A program made the position numbers and the translations under genes. Of a stretch of DNA of 39,416 nt, positions 31,563 through 39,389 are shown piece after piece; positions within the stretch are counted from its first letter, which is position 1; each line of letters begins with the position of its first letter. Below the pieces are notes generated by a model. The model was given only the letters and a program-made list of their open reading frames with translations. It did no database searches and was not told where the DNA came from. This stretch comes from Oscillospiraceae bacterium (GTDB lineage Bacteria > Bacillota > Clostridia > Monoglobales > WRAG01), in the NCBI GenBank assembly GCA_009780345.1, contig WRAG01000022.1:1-39416 (forward strand), read 5' to 3'.

Positions 31563-32579
31563 TTACCCCACAGGCAGTTTTCCCACTGCTTTCAGCACAT
31601 CATTCACCGCCGAAACCACGTCCGCAAAAACGTCGGGAGTTAGGGATTGCGCGCCGTCGCACAATGCGTTTTTCGGGTCGTTGTGAACCTCGATAATCAA
31701 CGCGTCCGCGCCTGCGGCAACCGCCGCCATCGACATCGGCTTAACCAAACGCGAAATCCCGGTCGCGTGGCTCGGGTCGACAACAACAGGCAAGTGAGAT
31801 AATTCTTTCAACAACGGAATCGCCGCCAAATCAAGCGTGTTCCGCGTATACGTTTCAAACGTCCGAATTCCGCGCTCGCATAGGATTATATCCTCGTTTC
31901 CGCCCGCCATTATGTACTCGGCGCTCATAAGCAGTTCTTGAAGCGTGTTCGCAAGCCCGCGTTTGAGCAATATCGGCTTTTTTATCATTCCAAGTTCCCG
32001 TAAAAGCTCGAAATTTTGCATATTCCGCGCGCCGACCTGGATAATATCAACATCTTCGAAAAGTTCGATATGGTTCGCGTTCATTATCTCGGACACGATT
32101 GGAAGCCCCGTTTTCTCCCGCGCGAGGAACAGTAAATCCAAGCCTTCCGACTTCATTCCCTGGAAATCGTACGGCGAAGTTCGCGGCTTAAACGCGCCGC
32201 CGCGAAGAATTGTCGCGCCCGATTCTTTCACACTTTCGGCAATCGCGCAAATCTGCTCTTCCGACTCCACGGAACACGGCCCCGCCATAATATGAAAACT
32301 TCCGCCGCCGATTTTTCGACCGCGAACGTCGATTACAGTATCATCCGGATGATATTTGCGGTTCGCTTTTCTAAACGGCTCCTTTACACGCGACACACTT
32401 TCGACAATGTCAATCGCCTTTATAAGCTCGATATCCAACGCCGACGTATCGCCGACAAGCCCGATTACCGTAGTCTGCTCGCCCTCGTTAATCTGCACAC
32501 CAACATCCATTCCGTCAAACCAGTTAAGCAGACTTTCAAGCTGCCTCTCATCATATCCGTTTTTTAGTATAACTATCAT
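31563..32579 (-). CDS. aroF: 3-deoxy-7-phosphoheptulonate synthase (DAHP synthase, type I-beta)
   Basis: First step of the shikimate pathway. The 338 residues include a ferredoxin-like N-terminal regulatory domain (about 1-75, MIVILKNGYDERQLES...) followed by the TIM barrel with FHIMAGPCSVES, GGAFKPRTSPYDFQG, QVGARNMQNFELLRE, LLKRGLANTLQE, VVDPSHATG and LIIEVHNDPKNALCDGAQSL. The N-terminal domain is the fold that in relatives such as the Thermotoga enzyme binds aromatic end products. It heads the run leading to pheA. Confidence 0.96.
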   Translation of the reverse strand: MIVILKNGYDERQLESLLNWFDGMDVGVQINEGEQTTVIGLVGDTSALDIELIKAIDIVESVSRVKEPFRKANRKYHPDDTVIDVRGRKIGGGSFHIMAGPCSVESEEQICAIAESVKESGATILRGGAFKPRTSPYDFQGMKSEGLDLLFLAREKTGLPIVSEIMNANHIELFEDVDIIQVGARNMQNFELLRELGMIKKPILLKRGLANTLQELLMSAEYIMAGGNEDIILCERGIRTFETYTRNTLDLAAIPLLKELSHLPVVVDPSHATGISRLVKPMSMAAVAAGADALIIEVHNDPKNALCDGAQSLTPDVFADVVSAVNDVLKAVGKLPVG

Positions 32580-32615
32580 ATGCGTTCCTCTTTCCTATTT
32601 CTATATATTCCGAAC

Positions 32616-32644
32616 AGTTTAACACATTTGTCCCAAATTTGCAA
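32616..32644 (-). promoter_or_regulatory. Possible aroF promoter
   Basis: Minus strand: TTGCAA (32639-32644), 17-base spacer, TAAACT (32616-32621), about 40 bases before the aroF start. Confidence 0.45.
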
Positions 32645-32691
32645 GAAAAATATTCAATCGAACGAAAAATTTTATAATACTTTAAAAAACA

Positions 32692-32729
32692 ATATCACAC
32701 TTGAAATTTTTTAAGAACTGTGATATCCT
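32692..32729 (+). promoter_or_regulatory. mpg promoter with inverted-repeat operator
   Basis: TTGAAA (32701-32706), 17-base spacer, TGA-TATCCT extended -10 (32724-32729). An exact 8-base inverted repeat, ATATCACA (32692-32699) and TGTGATAT (32719-32726), brackets the -35 and overlaps the -10, the geometry of a repressor operator. Confidence 0.5.
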
Positions 32730-32750
32730 ATATTTGAGGTGTTAAATAAC

Positions 32751-33260
32751 TTGAAAATACAACAAAATTTCTACTTACAATCTGCCGAAACACTCGCGCC
32801 GCTTCTGCTCGGCAAACTCCTTTGCCGCAAATTAGATAGCGGCGAGATTTTGCGCCTGCGAATCACCGAGACCGAGGCATACGTCGGCGAATATGACACC
32901 GCGTGTCACGCTCATCGCGGCAAAACGCCGCGAAACAGCGTGATGTACGAGCAAGGCGGCGTTGCTTATATCTATCTTTGCTATGGAATTCACAATCTGT
33001 TAAACGTCGTAAGCGGCGAGGCTGACGCGCCGGAAGCGGTGCTGATTCGAGGCGTCAAGGGCTTTAACGGCCCCGGGAAACTGACGAAAGCTATGCAAAT
33101 CGACCGAACTTTAAACGGCAAAGATTTAACAACGTCTGACGAACTGTGGCTCGAAGACGACGGCACGCAGTTTGAATACACCACCACGCCGCGAATTGGA
33201 ATTGACTACGCAAGCGAGGAAGACAGAACGCGACTTTGGCGATTTGTGTCAAAAATATAG
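32751..33260 (+). CDS. mpg: 3-methyladenine DNA glycosylase (AAG/MPG family)
   Basis: Removes alkylated purines in base-excision repair. The 169 residues show the family core: LGKLLCRKL, RITETEAYVGEYDTACHAHRG (catalytic Glu and active-site Tyr/His), TPRNSVMYEQGGVAYIYLCYGIHNLLNVV (the intercalating-loop region) and GPGKLTKAMQID. Slightly shorter than typical members (about 190-200). The TTG at 32751 is chosen because TGAGGTG lies nine bases upstream; a GTG at 32739 overlaps that site. Confidence 0.93.
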   Translation: MKIQQNFYLQSAETLAPLLLGKLLCRKLDSGEILRLRITETEAYVGEYDTACHAHRGKTPRNSVMYEQGGVAYIYLCYGIHNLLNVVSGEADAPEAVLIRGVKGFNGPGKLTKAMQIDRTLNGKDLTTSDELWLEDDGTQFEYTTTPRIGIDYASEEDRTRLWRFVSKI

Positions 33261-33384
33261 ATTATTTGTAAGAAATATTCGAAAAAATGAAAAAATTTGC
33301 GAAAATTAGACAAAATTTTCCTTAATTATACATTAATTTCCTTATTTCGCCATAAATTTACACAAATTACAAATAATGGTTTTA

Positions 33385-33413
33385 GTGACTTTAGTTAATT
33401 TCTATTCTATAAT
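33385..33413 (+). promoter_or_regulatory. Promoter of the 71-residue orphan gene
   Basis: GTGACT (33385-33390), 17-base spacer, TATAAT (33408-33413), in a very AT-rich gap after mpg. The rest of 33261-33384 shows no gene and only a weak GAAAATT/AATTTTC hairpin. Confidence 0.5.
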
Positions 33414-33456
33414 TAAATTAGAGATACAAATTTTTTTATAGAGAGGAAAGATTAAA

Positions 33457-33672
33457 ATGACTAAAGAAAAGTTTGGAAAAGTTGGGGTAGAATATCCAAA
33501 TTCTAAATTTACGATTACACTGTATATTTTAGAAAGCATGGATTCATACGGTATTCAGGTTGACAGGCTAAATTCTGACGGAAGCCTAAAAAGCGAAAGC
33601 GCCTATGATATAGCAATTTCACGATCGGAAATCGAAAAAATGGCGCGAGATATGTTAGAAGGTTTATTTTAA
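33457..33672 (+). CDS. Small conserved-looking cytosolic protein, unknown
   Basis: 71 residues with no signal peptide or membrane span: a beta-rich first half (VGVEYPNSKFTITLYILESMDSYGIQVDRL) and an amphipathic C-terminal helix (SRSEIEKMARDMLEGL). It may be a member of the DUF6514-type small proteins of Clostridia, but I cannot confirm this. It has its own promoter, a GAGAGGAAAG ribosome binding site and an immediate terminator, so it is a monocistronic unit. Confidence 0.75.
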   Translation: MTKEKFGKVGVEYPNSKFTITLYILESMDSYGIQVDRLNSDGSLKSESAYDIAISRSEIEKMARDMLEGLF

Positions 33673-33697
33673 AAAGAGCCGCATCGCGGCTCTTTTT
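33671..33697. terminator. Bidirectional Rho-independent terminator
   Basis: AAAAAGAGCCGC-ATC-GCGGCTCTTTTTT (33671-33697), with a U tract on both strands. It starts at the stop codon of the plus-strand orphan and lies just past the minus-strand GLUG gene stop at 33709, so it can end both. Confidence 0.92.
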
Positions 33698-33708
33698 TGT
33701 TTGTGAAT

Positions 33709-35961
33709 TTATTGCAGCGTATGGTTCTGTTCGCCACGGATGTTGCGTAAAACCGGCAAGTTGGTTCGAGAATTCCATTCCCAAATATTGACGAAATCCC
33801 AGCCCATAGTAGTTTGCCAAAATGCTTGAGTGTGAATGTTTTCGATTGAAACATCTGCGCCGTGTTGATTTGTAGCCGTACCTATACCGTCGAACGGTTG
33901 GTCATTTATAAGCATGTCATTGCGTGCATGGTTGTTGTTATCGCCAGGATTGTCCGGTCTATAATTCGCCCATATTCGACCGTGAAAACCATCCGCCGCA
34001 CTTGTGTTAATTTCGAGGTTTAAGGCAACGCTATTTTTTATTCCGTATCCCATCCCATCAAGACCGGCGATTCCTCCCGTGCCACTTTCGCCGTTTACTG
34101 TGCCTGCCGCGTATGTGTTTGTTATTCTCCCCCAATTTCGTCCCGCAATACCGCCAATATCGAAAGTTCCTGTTACATCACCTATAAAATAACTGTTTGT
34201 TATCGTTCCGAAATTTACACCCACAATGCCACCGGCATGCCAAGTGCCAACGGAAGTTATACTCGCGACTACTGAAACATTTTCGATTAGCCCGCGATTG
34301 TCTCCGACTAACCCACCGACATCTCCCCAACCTGTTACATTTCCGGTGACTTTTAGGTTGCGGACAATGCCGCCGGAACCAATTAAGCCGAATAACCCTA
34401 CATCATTTCTCTCATCCAATTCAATATTTACCGTGATTGTATGTCCATTGCCATCAAATGTGCCGTTGAACAAACCGGTGTTTCCGATAACTAAATTCTG
34501 CGGCGCAACTATATCGTTCATAAGCACAAAATTTGCACTTAATCTTTCGACATCGCCGTTTATCCACGTCAAATGCTCGGGAGTTGAAAGCAAAAACGGA
34601 TCAGCTTCCGTTCCCGCACCTACCGGTATGTTTGAGGTGGCAAATTGCAGCGTATGGTTCTGTTCGCCACGAATGTTTCGCAGAATTGGCAGGTTTGTTT
34701 TAGGATTCCATATCCAGACTTCGTCGAAATCCCATTCCATCGTAGTTTGCCAAAATATTTGTGTGTGAATATCTTCTATCGAAACATCTGCGCCGTGTTG
34801 GTTTGTAAGCGTTCCTGTGCCTGTAAAAGGTTCATCGTTTATACGCATATCACTTCTGGCACGGTTGTTTACAGCAATGCCAAAAGTATAAGCAAATACG
34901 CGACCATACAGGTCGTATATACTGCTTATATTAGAGTTTAAAGCAACATTGTTTGATATATTTCCGTCGCTACCATATCCCGCAATTCCGCCAATCCCAA
35001 ATATTCCGGATAAATAGCCGATGAAATAAGTGTTTGATACAGTTCCGCTATTCCAACCAACAATTCCGCCGACATCGCCATGACCGGATATATCGCCTGT
35101 GACATAGCTGTTAAATATAACTCCGCTATTGTATCCCGCAATTCCTCCGGCAGGCCGAAGCTGAAAATTTGATATGTTGGCTGTAACATCTGCTGTAACG
35201 GCGACATTTTGTATTGTACCGGAATTAAAACCTGTTAAACCACCGGCGCCGAAACCGCCAGCAACATTTCCCGCGACAATCAAGTTGCTAACTTCGCCGT
35301 ATATGCCGATAACGTTAAACAATCCCGACCCCATTGTCCCAGGCAAGTTAGTATTTACGGTAATTTTATGTCCGCCACCGTCAAATATGCCGTTAAATCT
35401 ACGGTCAGAGTCGCCGACAAGAACACCGTAACCTATAACCAAATTATCCGGCGCAACTATATCGTTTACCACCAAATAATGCGCGTCTAACCTTTCAGGC
35501 GAGCCGTTTATCCACTCTAAATGCTCGGGTATCGAAAGTAGAAACGGAGCATTTGCAGTTCCCGAACCGCTTGGCGGCGGTGTAAAAGTATGACTAAAAT
35601 AACCATTTTGTATCGGTGTCATACGGTCGCCCCAAACGAATAATTTTAGTGTATATCCCGCCCGCTCGTTAGGTAAATTTGTTGTTACACGAGCGAAAAA
35701 CGAATTTTGCCGATTCGCCGGCGTGATTGTCACATCGGAGGATACAAATATGCCATCTCTGTATAGCGCGGCAATAAAAGTTACTTCGTCAAGAGTGCGC
35801 CCTTGGTCGTGCACCCTTGCAAAAAATTCAACCCGATTAGCACTCCAATAAAAGCTGTCCATAAAACCAATGAATGGGCGCGGTGTATCCCCGCTCGCCG
35901 TCGCGGGCAAAACGCCCAACATTAAGATGAAACTAAGCAAAACCGCTATGAATTTTTTCAT
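33709..35961 (-). CDS. Large secreted GLUG-repeat protein with internal duplication
   Basis: 750 residues: a signal peptide (MKKFIAVLLSFILMLGVLPATASG), an N-terminal beta domain (about 25-130), then two tandem units of about 300 residues. Each unit begins AxPFLLSxPEHLxWINGxxERL and ends WNxxTNLPxLRNIRGEQNHTLQ. Within each are GLUG-type repeats (for example GGLVGDNRGLIENVSV, GGIVGVNFGTITNSYFIGDVTG, GGIAGRNWGRITNTY), expected to form a beta-helix. The protein stops right at the end of the second unit without a visible cell-wall anchor. Function is probably adhesion or surface binding. It has its own promoter and shares a terminator. Confidence 0.88.
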   Translation of the reverse strand: MKKFIAVLLSFILMLGVLPATASGDTPRPFIGFMDSFYWSANRVEFFARVHDQGRTLDEVTFIAALYRDGIFVSSDVTITPANRQNSFFARVTTNLPNERAGYTLKLFVWGDRMTPIQNGYFSHTFTPPPSGSGTANAPFLLSIPEHLEWINGSPERLDAHYLVVNDIVAPDNLVIGYGVLVGDSDRRFNGIFDGGGHKITVNTNLPGTMGSGLFNVIGIYGEVSNLIVAGNVAGGFGAGGLTGFNSGTIQNVAVTADVTANISNFQLRPAGGIAGYNSGVIFNSYVTGDISGHGDVGGIVGWNSGTVSNTYFIGYLSGIFGIGGIAGYGSDGNISNNVALNSNISSIYDLYGRVFAYTFGIAVNNRARSDMRINDEPFTGTGTLTNQHGADVSIEDIHTQIFWQTTMEWDFDEVWIWNPKTNLPILRNIRGEQNHTLQFATSNIPVGAGTEADPFLLSTPEHLTWINGDVERLSANFVLMNDIVAPQNLVIGNTGLFNGTFDGNGHTITVNIELDERNDVGLFGLIGSGGIVRNLKVTGNVTGWGDVGGLVGDNRGLIENVSVVASITSVGTWHAGGIVGVNFGTITNSYFIGDVTGTFDIGGIAGRNWGRITNTYAAGTVNGESGTGGIAGLDGMGYGIKNSVALNLEINTSAADGFHGRIWANYRPDNPGDNNNHARNDMLINDQPFDGIGTATNQHGADVSIENIHTQAFWQTTMGWDFVNIWEWNSRTNLPVLRNIRGEQNHTLQ

Positions 35962-36002
35962 TTATCTCCAAACCTTTCTGCGTAGAACGGTATTTGCCCA
36001 CA

Positions 36003-36031
36003 ATTATACCACAATCGTCGAAAAAAGTCAA
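36003..36031 (-). promoter_or_regulatory. Promoter of the GLUG-repeat gene
   Basis: Minus strand: TTGACT (36026-36031), 17-base spacer, TATAAT (36003-36008), about 40 bases before the start. It is divergent to the MFS promoter 27 bases away. Confidence 0.75.
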
Positions 36032-36057
36032 TGTAGAAAGCCGTCGGCGAATTTTTA

Positions 36058-36086
36058 TTGACATTTTCTTCCGTATTTGGTATGAT
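36058..36086 (+). promoter_or_regulatory. Promoter of the OxlT-like MFS gene
   Basis: TTGACA (36058-36063), 17-base spacer, TATGAT (36081-36086), about 40 bases before the start codon. Confidence 0.75.
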
Positions 36087-36128
36087 AGTATGATAATGTG
36101 ATTTTAGCTTTCAAGGGAGATGGTCATA

Positions 36129-37460
36129 ATGGAAAAATCTATAACTCGAAAAGGCGTTTTCGCCGTAATCGCCGCAATTTCGATTCAGCTTATCGTCGGA
36201 ATCGCCTATATTTGGAGCGTGTTTCAAGACGACGTTACGCGAACTTTGTTTGGCGGCAATAATTATCAAGCCGCGCTTACGTTTTCGATATTACTGTCGA
36301 TTATCGCAATCGGCTCGGTTATCGGCGGGAAGTTGGCGGTGAAATTTTCCACCCGAATCGTCGTATTCGCGGGCGGAATCATACTTAGCGCGGGATTTTT
36401 CCTCGCCGCGTTTACAACGGCGAGACATCCGTGGGTTTTATGGCTGACTTACGGGCTTATGGGCGGCGTCGGCATGGGATTTACATACTCGACAACGATT
36501 GCGTGCGTGCAGAAATGGTATCCGCATAAGAAAGGACTGGTTACGGGCATAATCCTGTCCGCGCTTGGGATAGGATCGGTTGTTTTCGCGCCGTTTATCG
36601 AGTGGTTGGTGAGCGTGTTTCATCATAGAGCTATCATGAATTTAGGTTTTGTAAGTTGGCCATTTGATCCCGCAAATTCTTTCGAATATACCGGAATCCC
36701 TGAAACCTTTATGGTTCTCGCAGGAATCTTCCTTGTAATCTGCACGCTTGGAAGTATCTTCCTCAAAAATCCGCCCGACGGATATATGGCGGACGTCGCG
36801 GTTGCCGCGCGGCGGTTTAAGCCGAAGCGAGACGACCTAACTCCGCGGCAAATGTTGAAAACGCCGCAGTTTTACTTGGTAACCTTTTCGTTTCTCCTCG
36901 CCTGCGTCGGCGGAATGATGATTATCGCGTTCGCAATGCCAATCGCGGTTGCCCGCGGCGGCAGGCTTGCCGAAACCGCTGTTATAGGCGTTATGGCAAT
37001 CGGATTTTTCAACTCGTTCGGCAGACTGCTTTGGGGCAAAGTTTCGGATAAAATCGGGCGGAAAAATACGATCATGATTTTGCTGGCGGCGTCTGCCGTG
37101 CTTTTCCCGTTTGTTATCGCGATGTCTGGAACGGTGTTGCTTTACGCGTATCTTGCGGTAATCGGGCTGATGTACGGCGGACTTTTGGCAACTTTCCCCG
37201 CGATTACCGCCGATCTTTTTGGCGCAAAGCATATGGCGACGAACTACGGATTTGTGTTGCTTGGTTTCGGCGCGGCGTCGGTGATTGCGACGCAAATCGC
37301 GGGACATTTTCGGAATGTTTCCGCATATTACGGTGAGATCGAGCGAATGTGGCCGGCGTTTTTGATTGCCGCGCTTTGTTCGGCGGGCGGAATTGTGCTT
37401 ATGCTGATTTTGCGGGCAATTAATAAGAAAAGGGACGCAAAAGAGGCGGCGAATGGGTGA
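36129..37460 (+). CDS. OxlT-like major facilitator transporter
   Basis: 443-residue protein with about 12 membrane spans. The opening IQLIVGIAYIWSVFQDDV, the GGKLAVKFSTRIVV loop, GGVGMGFTYSTTIACVQKWYP, HKKGLVTGI and FGRLLWGKVSDKIGRKNT are typical of the oxalate:formate antiporter subfamily. Cargo cannot be assigned: monocarboxylates are likely from the family, but no oxalyl-CoA or formyl-CoA genes are nearby. The ATG at 36129 has AAGGGAG nine bases upstream. No clear terminator follows; the toxin-antitoxin locus begins within 30 bases. Confidence 0.9.
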   Translation: MEKSITRKGVFAVIAAISIQLIVGIAYIWSVFQDDVTRTLFGGNNYQAALTFSILLSIIAIGSVIGGKLAVKFSTRIVVFAGGIILSAGFFLAAFTTARHPWVLWLTYGLMGGVGMGFTYSTTIACVQKWYPHKKGLVTGIILSALGIGSVVFAPFIEWLVSVFHHRAIMNLGFVSWPFDPANSFEYTGIPETFMVLAGIFLVICTLGSIFLKNPPDGYMADVAVAARRFKPKRDDLTPRQMLKTPQFYLVTFSFLLACVGGMMIIAFAMPIAVARGGRLAETAVIGVMAIGFFNSFGRLLWGKVSDKIGRKNTIMILLAASAVLFPFVIAMSGTVLLYAYLAVIGLMYGGLLATFPAITADLFGAKHMATNYGFVLLGFGAASVIATQIAGHFRNVSAYYGEIERMWPAFLIAALCSAGGIVLMLILRAINKKRDAKEAANG

Positions 37461-37486
37461 AAAAACAAAAAAATGCCAATAATTAC

Positions 37487-37515
37487 TTGACATTTTTTTG
37501 ATTTCATTGTATAAT
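37487..37515 (+). promoter_or_regulatory. Consensus promoter of the putative antitoxin RNA
   Basis: TTGACA (37487-37492), 17-base spacer, TATAAT (37510-37515): a perfect sigma-A consensus in a gap with no plus-strand gene to drive before 37835. Confidence 0.85.
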
Positions 37516-37521
37516 ATTAGT

Positions 37522-37700
37522 GTAACAGAGGAAACCGTGTTAGGGACGGCGACCTCTAAAACTTAAATAAGATATGCAATAGCCGTCGCTTTTAGAGAGG
37601 AGACGGCTATTGCACTTCTATAGCGCAAAATACCAAGACTACTAAAATCACAATTATAACAACAATTATTTTGATAATCGTTTTGTATGTAATTTTCATG
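37522..37700 (+). ncRNA. Putative antisense antitoxin RNA of a type I system
   Basis: Expected transcript of the perfect promoter at 37487. It starts with the hairpin AGAGG-x3-CCGT..ACGG-x3-CCTCT (about 37526-37556). It then reads through a 12-base perfect stem GCAATAGCCGTC/GACGGCTATTGC (37576-37613) and runs antisense to the small hydrophobic peptide gene. The 3' end is not evident; it could stop near 37615 or run past 37700. Confidence 0.55.
37607..37699 (-). CDS. Putative type I toxin, 30-residue hydrophobic peptide
   Basis: The peptide begins MKITYKTIIKIIVVIIVI and continues LVVLVFCAIEVQ: a short basic N-terminus and one membrane span, as in Fst/TxpA/holin-like toxins. The very strong ribosome binding site GGGAGGTGAG is largely buried in a CCTCC/GGAGG hairpin (37703-37720). 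Its stop codon lies inside the 12-base stem shared with the antisense RNA. It has its own promoter at 37762-37790, converging on the antisense promoter. It is too short for usual gene finders, and family membership is inference. Confidence 0.65.
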   Translation of the reverse strand: MKITYKTIIKIIVVIIVILVVLVFCAIEVQ

Positions 37701-37761
37701 GCTCACCTCCCATCGGAGGCTATCCGTCCCCACAAAGTTTTACTCCCCTGTTACTTTTTTC

Positions 37762-37790
37762 ATTATACAACAAAATTTCGCGAAATTCAA
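37762..37790 (-). promoter_or_regulatory. Promoter of the putative toxin mRNA
   Basis: Minus strand: TTGAAT (37785-37790), 17-base spacer, TATAAT (37762-37767). It predicts a leader of about 55 bases before the peptide start. Confidence 0.75.
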
Positions 37791-37834
37791 TAAATTTATA
37801 AAAATTTGGGTACGATATATATTGGTGATATATC

Positions 37835-38677
37835 GTGTTCAAAAAATGGATTTTAAAACTTATATATATCGTGCTTGCGGTCGGATTGGTTGCGATTTGC
37901 GTAAATATGTTCCTCGCGCCGCACAACATTGCCGCCGGCGGAATTACTGGTCTTGCAGTAATTTTGGAATCGCTGCTTAACTTTAACCGTTCGCTGGTGG
38001 TGCTTATTTCAACCGCGGTAATTTTAGTTGTGACACTTATTTTTCTTGACAAGGAAACGTTTTTTAACACCGTAATCGGCGCGTTGCTATTACCGCTTTT
38101 TATCGGAATTGTGCCGAATATTACGTTGGTTTACGATCCTATGCTCTCAATGGCGGCGGGAAGCGTGATATTCGGAATCGCGGTTTCAATTTTATACGCC
38201 AATAAGGCGTCAAGCGGCGGAACCGCCATCCCTCCGTTGATTTTCAAAAAATATTGGAATCTTAACACGTCTGTCGGGCTGTTTATAACCGACGGAGTTA
38301 TCGTGCTTTTATCGTTGATAATTTTCAGCGTGGACGCGTTCTTTTATGCGGTGTTTTCGATTTTGATAACAAGCGCAACCATGGCGTATATCGAATCGGG
38401 CGTAAATAAAAAGAAAAAAGTATATATAATCAGCGATAAAAACATGCAAATCGCGCAAGAAATTATGCATGACATACAAAAAGGCGTGACCATTCTGCCG
38501 ATCATCGGCGGACACAGCGGAAAGGAACGGAAAATGCTTATGGTGACGCTTGATTTGAAAAAATATCGGCAATTGTTGACAATCGTGAATAGGCACGACA
38601 AGGAAGCATTTATGATTACCGATACGGTCTCCGACGTTCATGGACAAGGGTTTACGTATGAGTCGGGAACTGTGTAG
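37835..38677 (+). CDS. YitT-family membrane protein with DUF2179 domain
   Basis: 280 residues: five or six membrane spans (residues 1-185), with the family motif FLAPHNIAAGGITGLAVIL near residue 27 and ANKASSGGTAIPPLIFKKYW. A soluble C-terminal DUF2179 domain follows (about 200-280, VYIISDKNMQIAQEIMHDIQKGVTIL, GHSGKERKMLMVTL). The function of YitT proteins is not settled. The start is GTG at 37835 with GGTGAT just upstream. It is divergent from the toxin mRNA promoter. No terminator is visible before repeat element H. Confidence 0.92.
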   Translation: MFKKWILKLIYIVLAVGLVAICVNMFLAPHNIAAGGITGLAVILESLLNFNRSLVVLISTAVILVVTLIFLDKETFFNTVIGALLLPLFIGIVPNITLVYDPMLSMAAGSVIFGIAVSILYANKASSGGTAIPPLIFKKYWNLNTSVGLFITDGVIVLLSLIIFSVDAFFYAVFSILITSATMAYIESGVNKKKKVYIISDKNMQIAQEIMHDIQKGVTILPIIGGHSGKERKMLMVTLDLKKYRQLLTIVNRHDKEAFMITDTVSDVHGQGFTYESGTV

Positions 38678-38875
38678 AATAATTTACTAGAGCGATGCCC
38701 TAAAACCCCTTTTTTCGGGTCCGTCCCGAAGGCTTTGCGCGGGCGCGCGCAGCGCGACAAGGACCAGTCCTTGTCAATCCAGCAAGTTTTTGCGCGTCAA
38801 AAACTTGACGAGTGGTAGATTTCATCAAATCGAGCGTCGGCAACAAACGCCTTGCTCTCTTTGGAAATCTTCACA

Positions 38876-38914
38876 GGGGTGACATTAGCGGAAACAAGTT
38901 TCCGATGTCACTCC
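38876..38914. repeat. REP-like hairpin, copy 1
   Basis: GGGTGACAT..GGAAAC-AA-GTTTCC..ATGTCACTCC: a 39-base bulged palindrome. It lies in a segment (about 38810-38913) absent from copy E between CAAAAACTTGA and the CAAAACCGTCGCC segment. Confidence 0.7.
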
Positions 38915-39042
38915 CAAACCGTCGCCCTCCCCGCCGCGACCCTTCCCGACAAAAAGCGTCGGGCGGGTACCCCGCTGGCGGAACCACGGGCGAAAGTTAG
39001 TGCAATCAACGCACCCTAGACAAGTTAGATCTCGCGTTTTTA

Positions 39043-39089
39043 GGGAGTGGCATCCGGATTGGTTTTTTAATCCGGCTAATGCCACCCCT
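39043..39089. repeat. REP-like hairpin, copy 2
   Basis: GGGAGTGGCAT-CCGGATT..AATCCGG-CTAATGCCACCCC. It shares the outer GGAGTGrCAT / CTAATGyCACCCC arms with the hairpin at 38876-38914 in opposite orientation, with a different but self-complementary inner stem. It interrupts the ATCTCGCGTTTTTAGG module. Confidence 0.7.
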
Positions 39090-39202
39090 GCCAAAATCGT
39101 CCAAGAAAACGAGCAGTTTTGTGGCGAAGTTTGATTGGGTACGATTGACGGCTCGCGGGTCGCTCTCAAACGAAAGAAGCGTTATATCTCACTAATCTTT
39201 CC

Positions 39203-39269
39203 CGACTCCCGTTGGTCGCTGGATAACTCGACTACAGCTTGCACAATACGCAAACTAAGTCTCGTTTAC
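39203..39269 (+). repeat. Nested 66-base module (CGACTCCCGTTGG type), copy 2
   Basis: Same module and junction as 19604-19670, with a handful of substitutions (for example GATAACTCG against GATAATTCG). It is followed by the CGCGAATGCGGTTCGCTAAC end. Confidence 0.8.
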
Positions 39270-39317
39270 CGCGAATGCGGTTCGCTAACCCAAATAGCGG
39301 CACGTTTTTGATAGCGC

Positions 39318-39389
39318 AGGTAACGGCGGCCTTCGCCGCAGGCGAATGGCAATTACTTTACGCCGTTTTGACAGCGGTTTTTGCTGTCC
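39318..39389 (-). repeat. Nested 70-base three-hairpin module, copy 2
   Basis: Inverted, diverged copy of 9981-10050. On the minus strand it folds into GACAGC/GCTGTC, GGC..GCC and TTCGCC/GGCGAA hairpins and ends GCCGTTACC. It is inserted in the loop between TAGCGC and AAGCGCG, a different host stem from copy 1. Confidence 0.78.

Noticed and set aside
33376-33441. 21-codon frame before the 71-residue orphan gene
   Set aside because: It overlaps the predicted promoter and lacks a ribosome binding site.
37720-38070. Minus-strand frame of 116 codons at the start of the YitT gene
   Set aside because: It is antisense to the conserved YitT N-terminus and contains the toxin promoter; no supporting motif.
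38920-39000. tRNA-like or transposon-encoded gene in the GCGGGTACCCCGC segments
   Set aside because: No cloverleaf could be folded, and no transposase motif is present in any copy.
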